64,000 nt of DNA from Trichomonas vaginalis G3 (taxonomy: Eukaryota; Parabasalia; Trichomonadida; Trichomonadidae), in assembly GCF_026262505.1 (NCBI RefSeq), contig NC_067203.1, forward strand, positions 5,518,001 to 5,582,000, read 5' to 3'. Below the pieces are notes generated by a model. It had not been told where the DNA came from, did no database searches, and saw only the letters and a program-made list of their open reading frames with translations. The position numbers were made by a program, and so were the translations under genes. Of the stretch, positions 33,023 to 42,902 are shown in pieces. Each line of letters starts with the position of its first letter. The stretch's first letter is position 1.

Positions 33023-36000
33023 TCACCAGTATGGTTTCCATTCAAAATTCATTGAATAGATATTTGTATTTTCTGATGAAATTTCGATCAGTTTAGAAAC
33101 CATGTCTCTAACATTTCTTGTTTCATCATCAACATCTCTGTCAATACCGAGCATTCTCCTGTCAATGTCATCGTATGGAATCATTTCGTTTTCAGGGAAA
33201 GAAACTTTCAATTGACTCATAATCAAAACTCTTTTTTCGCATAAAAATTCCATAATTTTTTCACACGAAAACTGGAACATTCCGAAAGGATTTGCTCCAT
33301 CCATCAGATTCCGGACGCATTTTGTCATTCTGAACTTAACTTTTTCTTCTTTTGTTTTACTAAAGATTGATGAATAATCAATCAAACAAACATTTCCTGA
33401 ATCTTTTTCTATCAGAATATTTCCAGGATTTCTGTCTTCGATTCTCATTACGTAGCATAACATAGAGTTACTTGCATAGCTCATTGTTATCTTATCTCCT
33501 GTCCTTACCCATTTAGAAACAGCAGGCATTGCTCTCCAAATGGATTCAAGCAATTCATCGCCCAAACTGTTTTCACTTAGTTTTTTGAAGATTTCGATAT
33601 TTTGTATTTTATTTAATGTCGAAAATCTTGTCAATCCTAAGTGTTCATCAGCGATTTCTCGTTCATGTTTTCTCTTTGCAGAGAAAGAAGTCATGATTTC
33701 TTCAATTGTTTCGGTCATTCCGTTGATTTTTATCAATCCACAATCTTCGCAAAGTGGAAAGATTTTCGGACAAAATGGAGCGAAATCAACGAAACTTTCA
33801 TCCTTAACAAACATAGATCTGATGACATCGACGAATATGGAGAACCTTTCATCGTCATAAAGATCATTAGCAAACAACAAAAATCGGAATTTCATTCCAT
33901 CACCAACCATTTCAACAACTCTTTGGCGTTTTGGAGTTTGAAGAACATTTATTACTGGAGAAACTGATTCTATTAATGTTGTTGGTACTCCTGGAACACT
34001 TACACAGAAGGATCTCCATTTGACGTCTGTTTCTTTTTGGCTCAAAAACTGTCCTTTGTTGTTTTTACTCAAATAATTTCTCATTTTTTCGAGAATTTTG
34101 TCGATGTCAATAAATTTTTCTTGACTGTCACTGTTCATCAAATTAAGGATGGTCCGAACATCAAATGTTACGTCATCAGGAATGTCATCTTTGATGAGGT
34201 TTTCTAATTCAGAAATGTTTCGTTTTATGGCAATTTCTGAATTTTGATCTTTCAACAATTTTTCAACAATTTTTTCTGCCTTTTCTTTTTTGGAAGAAGA
34301 TTTCATTTTCAAGAGATTTATCAATGATCCTGCATCGACATTTATCTTGTAATTCTTCTCAGAACTGTTGCAAAGATTCAACAAAATCTCCGAAACTTCT
34401 TTCACGTGAATTTTCGAACGCAAAGGAAAAACAACTTTCTGGAAATCATAAGACAGCCTCGTGATGACAATCTTCGCAATAGACCTGCAACTGGACTTGT
34501 CTTTCGACAACAAATCAACAAATCTTGGTAACAATTTTACCAAAAATTCTGATTTGAATTTTGTCAAATCAATTCTTTGAGCAGTTTTGTCATCCAAGAA
34601 AGTAACAAGCCAAGTAAACAAACTCATGCTTGGCAAACTTGGACAATGCAAAAGTGAAGTGATACATTGAAAAGCAATGTCACTTTTATTGTCACTTTTA
34701 TTGTCACTTTTTACATCTTTATTATCATGATTTTCTTGTATTAAGAGTAACTGCATCAGACTGAATCCGTAGTTGAAATAAGCTCTTTTGTTTGTTTTGT
34801 CGTTTTCAATTGCAGAATTGAGAAGTTTACAATTCTTTTCAATTTCTTCTTTGTTTGTTAATAATCCTTGTCTTATTCTCCATGACGTGACAGTTCTGAT
34901 TGTCTGCGCAATTATCATTGGACTTGGTTTGTTCGATGTCAAAAATTTTTGCCATTTTTGTAAAATGTCAGATTTCCAAATTGATTTAAAATCATTTTGA
35001 GCCGAATCTGGCATTTGTTTGATGATTGCTGGCAAATCCTTTGGTGATGATAAATAGCACTTTAACAGATATTCAATCTTGTTAAGAGCAATTTCTCTTT
35101 TTCCTTTCGCCCATTGAGATTTGATTCTTTCGAGGAAAATGTCATGTGACAAACTTTCTTTCGCAATTCTCTTGTGAATTCCACTGAGAATATTCCATTG
35201 TCTGTCTTTCCTCAATGCAACAGCCATCTTCAAATTGACATCTGATATAAGGAGATCTTTAGGCTTCTCTTCTTTCGCAGGAAGTTTCGGAATTCCTTCA
35301 TATGTCGTTAAATTTTCTGATGGTTTAAATTCTGACATTTTATTTTTGGCATTTGTCATGTAAAAACTACTTAATTTTGACATTTTGTCAGGAGAATAAT
35401 TCTTCATTGGCTGTTTCGGAGATTTCGCTAATGGTGATGTTTTTTCTTTTGTCAAATTTTGGCAAAATGACAAATTTTGTGTCAAATTTGACAATCCAAC
35501 TTTTGATGTTGTTTGAAAAGTACAAACAATAGGGGAATTAGCAATTTCTGGTTCATCAATTTGTTTTGTTGTGAAAGAAGTCCTTGACAAGTTTTGTCTT
35601 GCCTTTGCGAAAGGAGAAATAATTATTTGGTCATCGGAATAATCAGAAGATTTTTCTTCTTCTGTTTTTTCTGAAGATTTTTCTTCTTCTTCTTTTGTTT
35701 CTTCTTCATTTGATTTATCTGTTTTCAAGAGATTTCTTATATCAGATAATTCTCTCCAGTCTCTTCCCTTTCCTCTGAAATTATTAAGATGTCTTGTCCA
35801 AATCATATTTAGGTGTTTCATGTTATTATCCGTGTTCTGTTTAATTTTAATGACATCGGATAATTCAGACAAATGTTGTCCGTATATTAAATAACGAAGA
35901 GCCATGTGAACATTTGTTCCTGAATAAATTTCCCTGTTTTGAACGAGATGTTTGAATTTATTCATTATACAAATTTTCGCTTCTTCGTATTTTCCTTCTT

Positions 36001-39000
36001 TTATCAAAACAATGATCCGAACAAAGCCAATTCGTAGGGATTCGCTCTTAGGAAAATACTTCAAAAGATTATCTGCAATGTCAAGTTGGTTATCATAATA
36101 AAATGATGAACAAAAAGCAGAACTCGTCAAAGATTTATCGTTATCGTCCATTTTTTCGAATTTATTATATAATTCGCGGACTTCATCCCATCTTTCCATG
36201 AAAGAAATTGTTCTTATGACGTTTGGAAGAGAATTTTCGTTTTCGTAGATTTTCAAGGATCCTTCGAAATCCAAAACTCTTTCTCTCCAATACGCCAATC
36301 TCATTGGAGGCAAATTGTTGTTGGACATGTCAAGAATACCCCTGATTGTCATCATACGGCCCATTTTGTACATTTTGTCTAACATCGGCTCTAAATCCAT
36401 CTCGGAATTATTAATAAATAATCGTCGCCAATAAAAAATTGATCTCCAAGGGGAACTTGAGTTCTCTGCGAGTTTCTTGTCTTCAATAATGTGATTGTAG
36501 CCAAGCATTTCAAGTAAATCAATGATTTTGTAGATACTGGAGTTGATTTTTTGGCCTAATGAAAAACAATCGTTTAATTGTTTCAGAAAAACTTCTTTTT
36601 GGTCAGATGAAGTGTTCAGAAAACAACTAAGAAAGGCAATAGGAAGGATTTTGCCTCGTAAATACTCTGAATCAATGATGAGTTTTTGGGAATCGCGGAT
36701 AACGTTGTTTGGAGACCTTGTTACTGTCTTGTTACTCAAATCAATCTGCCAACTGGTCAAACTGGTCGTCAAAGGTGACTTAACTTCAGAAAAAACTGTA
36801 TTAGTAGGATTATTGTTCTTAAATGAGCTTGCAACTTGGTTCGTTGTGAGATTCTTAACATGCATGAACTGCGGTTCGACTTTTGCCTTCTTTTGTTTGA
36901 CGAAATCCGGAATTCCGTTCAACATTCTTTGTTCTGGAGTCATTTTGAGCAAAATATCGAGGTTTTCGTCAACAATGCTGGCATTTTTGATGACAATCTT
37001 GGCTTGTTCGTCTGTTATTCCTTTAAATAAAATCAAAGAATATAATAATTGCAAACAGAGCTCTCTGGTCCATGGTATCAAGTAATTGACTATTCTCCAC
37101 ATACTCGATCCGAAATACGATGCAACAACGCTGTTTTGCAGAATTCTGCACATTTCTCGCACAACAATCTTTGGATTGATGTGAATGCAGCTTTCGCAGG
37201 CCTTTATGAATAAATGTAAAGGCTGGTTTTGGTATAAAACGCTGAAAGCAAGCAATTTAAAATGAGATTTGTAGTTTCCGCTTTGATGATTAATAACTAA
37301 GTTAATTGCATCAAAGAATATTGGTGGCATGTATGGCGATAAGCTGGAATTCAGGACATATGATAAAGAAATACAACATTCTGTTGCATTTTTCGATGTC
37401 AAGTACTTTCTGATCAAAATACAGATCTGTTCCGCATACTCATCCATTCTGTGGCCAATTATCAATGTTATTTCTGATAAAATTGAGAACAAATGCTCAA
37501 TTTGTTCGATAGTTGACTTCTTTAATGCTAGAATGATGCTCGGAATGATCTTCTGAGTGTACTTTATGGCTGCATTAGGCTCATAACGATATGCAGACTT
37601 AACAACATCGAAAACTGAGGGAGGATGAGAATCAATATTCTTTGTAATGGCATCTAGCAAAGCATTGATAACGAAATCCTTCTTATCGACATCAACGAAA
37701 GCAAATGTCGCATCAGATACTTCTTGATAGTTCGGCAATGAGCAAACTCCCGCATTTCCGAATAATTTCATGATTTTAATCGCGAGTTTCTCATTGAGAG
37801 TTGTAGAAAGGATCTTAAATAATCTGTTCGTTAACGGAGGGAATCGATTCGAGAATGTATCTTCGATCGGAATATGAATTATATTTCTTCTGAGGCAATT
37901 AACGCAAGAAATGAGCACAATGTCTTTAGTTTTGGTGTTTATGATCATTCCACCTATAATTTCGAAGATTACATCAGCATAAGATTCCATAAAAGGTGAC
38001 AAAATTTTCAAAGTTTTGATTAAATTACAATCTCTTTCATCTATGTGGCTAGAGTACAAAGAACCGAATATCTCGCCTCGCAGTGATGGTTTCCGCTCGC
38101 ATGGTGGAATTAAGTTCTCATCTTCGACAAAATAGTCTAAATTATGCGAAAAAACAGATCCTCTACTCAAAAACAACAAACAGAACTGAGCTAGCTGCGG
38201 GATAAATGGTTGGTATTTGTCTACAACTAGTTTGGCGATGATTGGAAACAGTTTCGAATAGTTTGCGATCTCAATAAAATTTTTCATTCCGGAAAACGTT
38301 TCAAGGCATTGAGAAACGAACCTGAAAAGTTCGGGATAGAAGAGTATAGGATTTTGCGATGCCGCTTCTTCAACAAATTTAAGCGCAGCAAGCTTTACAT
38401 CGACATCTGCATCATTTAATAGTTGAGCAGTGCTTCTTGACTCTAATATCTCGTCTGTAATACTTAATCTCTTGATTGCAGCCAATCTTACGCGCGCTGA
38501 TGTATCAAATAACGCAATTCTGAGTAAATATGGATTTGATATCCCGACGCCGTTCTGTTTGATCGCTTTTGCTGCGGCAACTCTTATTGTCTCGTTATCG
38601 CTATGCAATAAATTGAGGATTTGGTCGATTAGCTGCGTTTCTGTCTTATTAAAAATTACATGACCGAAATACTTCGCAATTCTGAGTGCTGTAATAGTGT
38701 TAGCTTCTGATGTAGGTTGTGATAATTGCGATAAACAGAATTGAGAGAGTTTTGGATGAACTGTAAATCGATATTCCATATTATTTCTTAATAAGTTGAG
38801 ATATTCCTTAGAAAACGTTGGATCGTGAACGATAATGAATCTGTTATGATAAAATGGGAATTTCTTGCAGATAACTGATACTAAACCATATAAAAATGGA
38901 GTATCAATTTTTCCATTGAGAATTTTAACGTTTTCTAGTTCTGGAGGATGATTATTCGGCAATTTTTCCATAATAGATATCAATAATGGATTTGATGTAA

Positions 39001-39910
39001 ATAATAAACTTAAAAATAAATAATAAAAATGGCATTTGTTGTAATCAATGAGATTTAGCCTTGATAAGTTGTAAAGGAACTCTACAATAGAATCTGCCAT
39101 TGATTTGTTAACTTGGTTCATTAAGACTTTTAAAATTGGTTCTGTATTTGTAAAATAATTAAATTCGAAGAAGAAACCTGTAACTCTGAGAGCTCCTTTG
39201 AACTTATTTGGATCTTGTGAATTGAGTTGTTCTATACAGAAGTTAAACCATCGATCTAAATCCTTCGGTTTTTGACTCATAAGATGATGCTTCAAAACCG
39301 AGAGCGTAATGTGTTGCAATTCTTTATCATCACAAAAGGTAGCATGCATAATTTGAGGAAAAGCTTGAGTTACGAATCCATTTACTAATTGATCAGCATA
39401 ACCATATGCATTGTGCAAAATACATAGACTAGAGTAGAATAGTTGATCTGTTAAAGGCTTTTCTAGCCATTTTGGAACTTCTGACACGATCGAATGAAAA
39501 AAGTCGATATTTTCTGTAGAATCTTCAGCAAGCCACCAAAGTACTCTAGTAGCAACACGTGCTATACATCTTTTTGGATGTGAAACGAAGTTGTTTACGA
39601 TCGGAACTAAAATCTGAATCGAAGTAAAATCATGATGATAATGATAGTATACAGATAAGTGCATTAAACCTTTCAAAATAGATAGAGGATCAACAAATTC
39701 TTTATGATCATTTGCAATTTCAAGCCAGTTATCGACAAATTCTTTAAGTTCTTCATCTGTTTGATTTAATATTGTTTTATCTATTTCTTTTATAATTCTC
39801 CGCCTGCTCTGCTTCCATCGAGAAAATTCATCCGTATTATCTGATAGAGGTTCATAAGGCAGAGCTCCCTTAGTAGGGAGCATAAATTTTTGACATGTAA
39901 ATTTTTTCAT
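33023..39910 (-). CDS. TOR-like PI3K-related kinase (PIKK), unusual kinase domain, 2295 aa
   Basis: N-terminal HEAT-type repeats fill about residues 1-1050. A FAT-like helical region follows, about 1150-1800. YLIYGQHLSELSDVIKIKQ and GRDWRELSDIRNLL resemble the mTOR FAT segment. A K/E/S-rich low-complexity insert lies at about 1390-1560. The PIKK kinase domain spans about 1970-2240 and a FATC-like end closes the protein (MNFEWKPYW). Catalytic-loop residues are present in altered form (EDRNPGN instead of GDRHPSN; IDYS instead of IDFG). The expected ATP-binding Lys in FLLKG appears as Phe (FLLFANDLYDDER), so activity is doubtful. The FRB region lacks the usual Trp-rich pattern. TRRAP is less likely because of length and FAT match. 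One whole frame. Confidence 0.7.
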   Translation of the reverse strand: MKKFTCQKFMLPTKGALPYEPLSDNTDEFSRWKQSRRRIIKEIDKTILNQTDEELKEFVDNWLEIANDHKEFVDPLSILKGLMHLSVYYHYHHDFTSIQILVPIVNNFVSHPKRCIARVATRVLWWLAEDSTENIDFFHSIVSEVPKWLEKPLTDQLFYSSLCILHNAYGYADQLVNGFVTQAFPQIMHATFCDDKELQHITLSVLKHHLMSQKPKDLDRWFNFCIEQLNSQDPNKFKGALRVTGFFFEFNYFTNTEPILKVLMNQVNKSMADSIVEFLYNLSRLNLIDYNKCHFYYLFLSLLFTSNPLLISIMEKLPNNHPPELENVKILNGKIDTPFLYGLVSVICKKFPFYHNRFIIVHDPTFSKEYLNLLRNNMEYRFTVHPKLSQFCLSQLSQPTSEANTITALRIAKYFGHVIFNKTETQLIDQILNLLHSDNETIRVAAAKAIKQNGVGISNPYLLRIALFDTSARVRLAAIKRLSITDEILESRSTAQLLNDADVDVKLAALKFVEEAASQNPILFYPELFRFVSQCLETFSGMKNFIEIANYSKLFPIIAKLVVDKYQPFIPQLAQFCLLFLSRGSVFSHNLDYFVEDENLIPPCERKPSLRGEIFGSLYSSHIDERDCNLIKTLKILSPFMESYADVIFEIIGGMIINTKTKDIVLISCVNCLRRNIIHIPIEDTFSNRFPPLTNRLFKILSTTLNEKLAIKIMKLFGNAGVCSLPNYQEVSDATFAFVDVDKKDFVINALLDAITKNIDSHPPSVFDVVKSAYRYEPNAAIKYTQKIIPSIILALKKSTIEQIEHLFSILSEITLIIGHRMDEYAEQICILIRKYLTSKNATECCISLSYVLNSSLSPYMPPIFFDAINLVINHQSGNYKSHFKLLAFSVLYQNQPLHLFIKACESCIHINPKIVVREMCRILQNSVVASYFGSSMWRIVNYLIPWTRELCLQLLYSLILFKGITDEQAKIVIKNASIVDENLDILLKMTPEQRMLNGIPDFVKQKKAKVEPQFMHVKNLTTNQVASSFKNNNPTNTVFSEVKSPLTTSLTSWQIDLSNKTVTRSPNNVIRDSQKLIIDSEYLRGKILPIAFLSCFLNTSSDQKEVFLKQLNDCFSLGQKINSSIYKIIDLLEMLGYNHIIEDKKLAENSSSPWRSIFYWRRLFINNSEMDLEPMLDKMYKMGRMMTIRGILDMSNNNLPPMRLAYWRERVLDFEGSLKIYENENSLPNVIRTISFMERWDEVRELYNKFEKMDDNDKSLTSSAFCSSFYYDNQLDIADNLLKYFPKSESLRIGFVRIIVLIKEGKYEEAKICIMNKFKHLVQNREIYSGTNVHMALRYLIYGQHLSELSDVIKIKQNTDNNMKHLNMIWTRHLNNFRGKGRDWRELSDIRNLLKTDKSNEEETKEEEEKSSEKTEEEKSSDYSDDQIIISPFAKARQNLSRTSFTTKQIDEPEIANSPIVCTFQTTSKVGLSNLTQNLSFCQNLTKEKTSPLAKSPKQPMKNYSPDKMSKLSSFYMTNAKNKMSEFKPSENLTTYEGIPKLPAKEEKPKDLLISDVNLKMAVALRKDRQWNILSGIHKRIAKESLSHDIFLERIKSQWAKGKREIALNKIEYLLKCYLSSPKDLPAIIKQMPDSAQNDFKSIWKSDILQKWQKFLTSNKPSPMIIAQTIRTVTSWRIRQGLLTNKEEIEKNCKLLNSAIENDKTNKRAYFNYGFSLMQLLLIQENHDNKDVKSDNKSDNKSDIAFQCITSLLHCPSLPSMSLFTWLVTFLDDKTAQRIDLTKFKSEFLVKLLPRFVDLLSKDKSSCRSIAKIVITRLSYDFQKVVFPLRSKIHVKEVSEILLNLCNSSEKNYKINVDAGSLINLLKMKSSSKKEKAEKIVEKLLKDQNSEIAIKRNISELENLIKDDIPDDVTFDVRTILNLMNSDSQEKFIDIDKILEKMRNYLSKNNKGQFLSQKETDVKWRSFCVSVPGVPTTLIESVSPVINVLQTPKRQRVVEMVGDGMKFRFLLFANDLYDDERFSIFVDVIRSMFVKDESFVDFAPFCPKIFPLCEDCGLIKINGMTETIEEIMTSFSAKRKHEREIADEHLGLTRFSTLNKIQNIEIFKKLSENSLGDELLESIWRAMPAVSKWVRTGDKITMSYASNSMLCYVMRIEDRNPGNILIEKDSGNVCLIDYSSIFSKTKEEKVKFRMTKCVRNLMDGANPFGMFQFSCEKIMEFLCEKRVLIMSQLKVSFPENEMIPYDDIDRRMLGIDRDVDDETRNVRDMVSKLIEISSENTNIYSMNFEWKPYW

Positions 39911-40389
39911 AGTTTACAAACAAAATTTCTAGGAAAAGTCGGAATCTAATAGGATAATGCTTATAACCCAAACTACTGAAATTGCTTTATAATCGGGTGA
40001 AAAAATTGAATGTATATGCAAAATCTTTCAATAAATTGTATAATGATATTAAATTGAAGGCTGCAACAGCATAAATCGGCCATTTTACTACTATGTATGC
40101 ATAACTTAGACAACTCTGAAAGTAGATCAAGTAAACAATTAGGAAAAATTTCCAAATTAATTAACAATTCGCATGATAAGATAATATTTGGATTAGTTAT
40201 ATCCAGGAAAGCATAGTGGTAATCGGATTTTAAAGCATTTCTACCTTCTGTGTTTGGAATAAGAAAAAATCGGTTTTGCTCACAAATTTTCCCGCCTAAT
40301 TTTATATGTTACGGGGACAATTGTATAATATTTATCTCATACAATGATAATTGTATTCTTGGAAAAATCTTTATATAAATTTATTGTTG
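39911..40389. other. Divergent promoter region between PIKK and CDK-like genes
   Basis: No gene. TCATA at 40337-40341 matches the host TCAYW initiator. A short upstream frame (ATG 40344, 20 codons) lies between it and the chosen CDK start. Confidence 0.45.
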
Positions 40390-41541
40390 ATGACTCAATT
40401 GAATGATATTGACTTTGACGTTAGCGAAATTTCATCAATTGAGGACCATTTCACATTCGTTGAAAATATTGGCAAAGGAACGTACGCCACGGTGTCAAAA
40501 TGTATAGATAAAGCCACAAATAAACCGGTTGCTTTAAAAGCAATCAAAAAGGTTACAGATGAAGACGGATTCACTAAAACAACACTTCGAGAAATTCGCT
40601 TGCTTCAAAAATTAAACCACGAAAACATCGTTAAATTGCAAAAAGTTTTAATTTGCAAAGGCACAATTTATCTTGTTTTAGAATATTGTCAATATGATTT
40701 AAGTGCTCTTCTTCATCGCAAAAACGCACCTCATCTTTCAGAACGTTTCATAAAATGCATACAATTTCAACTTATGGTTTGCTTACGATATCTTGACACG
40801 CAAAGGGTTATCCACCGCGATTTAAAGCCAGCCAATTTATTTATTACTGAAAATAATGTTCTCAAATTGGGAGATTTTGGCTTAGCTCGAGATATAATGT
40901 TAAATAAGCGCTTCACATCAAAGGTTATTACTCAGTGGTATCGTCCTCCAGAACTTCTCTTCGGATGCTCTGAATATGGAATTGAAGTCGATATCTGGTC
41001 GGCTGCTTGCATATTTTATGAGATCATCACAAAGAAGCCTCTGTTTTATACACAAGATACTAATAATGAGCTTGCACAATTAATTAGAATTTTCAAAATT
41101 TGCGGTATGTCAGAAGAATCACGTTTTATGGGATATGATCTTTGGAGAATGATACAACCACACTTATCGCAATTTCCTCCACCATCAAACCTCAAAATTT
41201 ACTTAGAAAAAACAATTCCTAAAAATTACCACGAGATTATTAACCTTCTGCTCGCAATGCTTCGCTTTAATCCTAAAAAGCGTCCTACTCCTTCTGCTAT
41301 TCTTGACCAATACTTCACACACGCTGATATTAATTACATTGAATACCTCGATCCATATCAATTGGATAAACTTACTCTTCCGGAGATGCATGGCAGTTCA
41401 AGTAAAAGCGATAGAGAGAAAGAAAAAGAAGCCGAACAGCAAAAACAACTTCCCAGCCAAAATGAAGAAGCTGAAAAGCATAAATCAGAAAGCCAACCAA
41501 AGGAAGATATTAAGCGCCCAGAGAAACCTGAATTACAGTAA
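40390..41541 (+). CDS. CDK9/CDK12-like cyclin-dependent kinase, 383 aa
   Basis: A complete CMGC kinase. Gly-loop GKGTYATVSK; catalytic Lys in VALKAIKK; the C-helix reads KTTLREIRLLQKL in place of PSTAIRE. Catalytic loop VIHRDLKPANLF; DFG as LGDFGLARD. The T-loop reads TSKVITQWYRPPELL, with the KVIT.WYRPPELL pattern of transcriptional CDKs. These kinases pair with a cyclin and usually phosphorylate the RNA polymerase II tail. The last 50 residues are a charged K/E/Q/P tail. I chose ATG 40390 (MTQLNDIDFD), because the frame upstream starts only at a TTG. All catalytic residues are present. Confidence 0.8.
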   Translation: MTQLNDIDFDVSEISSIEDHFTFVENIGKGTYATVSKCIDKATNKPVALKAIKKVTDEDGFTKTTLREIRLLQKLNHENIVKLQKVLICKGTIYLVLEYCQYDLSALLHRKNAPHLSERFIKCIQFQLMVCLRYLDTQRVIHRDLKPANLFITENNVLKLGDFGLARDIMLNKRFTSKVITQWYRPPELLFGCSEYGIEVDIWSAACIFYEIITKKPLFYTQDTNNELAQLIRIFKICGMSEESRFMGYDLWRMIQPHLSQFPPPSNLKIYLEKTIPKNYHEIINLLLAMLRFNPKKRPTPSAILDQYFTHADINYIEYLDPYQLDKLTLPEMHGSSSKSDREKEKEAEQQKQLPSQNEEAEKHKSESQPKEDIKRPEKPELQ

Positions 41542-41742
41542 TTCAAATTATATTTTTTGTTATTTAGAGTAAAATATTACATTTCTGTCTTTAAATCACC
41601 ATATTTATTTGGTTTGCTTTGTTCAAATTCTCAATACCTTTGGAATTAGTTTAATTTTCAATGAGAATGAAGATTATAATTTTTTTGACAAGTAAACTAA
41701 ATAATTTGTAAATGAGAGCATATTGTCAGAAAAAAATTAGAT

Positions 41743-42378
41743 ATGACTTTACCACATAATTTATCAACATTTTGGTCACAAATTGTTCCAGCTGGAAAGG
41801 ATGCGTTTTTAGAAGGTCCAAATGATAAAGTTATTACGATTACAAACGCTGTTATTCCAGATGTTCAAAATGATACTCCAAAAGAAGCAGTAAGATTATT
41901 TGCAACTGTTAACACTCTTAGATTAGATGAAGAAGAGGAAGAGAAAGCTGAAGAATCCACAAATGATAAAGAAGACAATTTTTATATCACTGATGAAACA
42001 TTAATTGCATCTCTTGTTCCATTTACACACGAAAATCAAGAATTGTCAATTGTATTTACAACAGCAAATATCGTTAAATTCCATAACAAAGGCAAATTAG
42101 ATGTTCATCTTTCTGGTTATATTGTTGATTATTATGATGATAACTTCGACGAGTACGAATATGTAGACGAGGAGGAAGAAGCTGCAGAAAAAAAAGAAGA
42201 AGAACCAGAAAATCCAGATGAGCCTTTAACTCCAGATTTAATACAAAACAGACTTGCAAAAGCTGCAAAGGCTATGGGACCAAGACAAATTCAAAAGAAA
42301 AAGCAGAATAAAGGTAACAAACACAAGAGGAAACATCGTAATGAAGAAGAAGAATCCAAAGAAAAAGCTGAAGAGTGA
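41743..42378 (+). CDS. Nucleoplasmin-like histone chaperone, 211 aa
   Basis: The N-terminal domain (about residues 1-130) fits the nucleoplasmin-like fold of FKBP39/HD2-type proteins: STFWSQIVPAGKDAFLEG, VITITNAVIP, VRLFATVNTLRL, ELSIVFTTANIVKF and DVHLSGYIVDYY. An acidic loop interrupts the core near residues 65-80. A strong acidic tract (about 131-165) follows, then a basic tail (QKKKQNKGNKHKRKHRN). The family forms pentamers that bind histones through the acidic tract. No FKBP domain is present. The frame is whole. Confidence 0.7.
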   Translation: MTLPHNLSTFWSQIVPAGKDAFLEGPNDKVITITNAVIPDVQNDTPKEAVRLFATVNTLRLDEEEEEKAEESTNDKEDNFYITDETLIASLVPFTHENQELSIVFTTANIVKFHNKGKLDVHLSGYIVDYYDDNFDEYEYVDEEEEAAEKKEEEPENPDEPLTPDLIQNRLAKAAKAMGPRQIQKKKQNKGNKHKRKHRNEEEESKEKAEE

Positions 42379-42902
42379 TTCTAACCTGTAAAAATATTTT
42401 ATTGCTACTAAAATCTTTATTTTTCTATTCATCTCTACCAAAAAATTATAAAAATATAAATTTTGAAATTTGATTAGGATGGAATTATTATAAATATTAC
42501 ATTCTCTTATCTATGAATCCTTAGCAGATATAATGATTTCTTATGTAAATTAAATAATAACGCGTGGAGCAAACTATAAGATTGAAAACGAAGTTGTGAT
42601 TTTGTTGAGCTTGAAGAAACACCATTTACATAACATTCATCTAAGATAGACATTCCTATCAAAACTTACATAAAAATATTCTTAATACTAAGCATCATAG
42701 TTTCATATTCTTAATACAAAACAGCATCTGCATGAAATTTATAGTTCAATGTTAACATTGGTTCTAACATCTTTAAAGCAATGTTTTATCATTCTCATTG
42801 GTGTTAAAATCGCTTAAATATCGATATCGATAATCACATGAAAAATAATCAAGATACTTGATAGTACTAAAGTTTACAAGTAATATTATTAAATTATAAA
42901 AG
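42379..42902. other. Intergenic stretch between convergent genes
   Basis: AT-rich and without a supported gene. It contains CGATATCGATAATCACATGA near 42820 and the 3' ends of two convergent genes. Confidence 0.4.
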
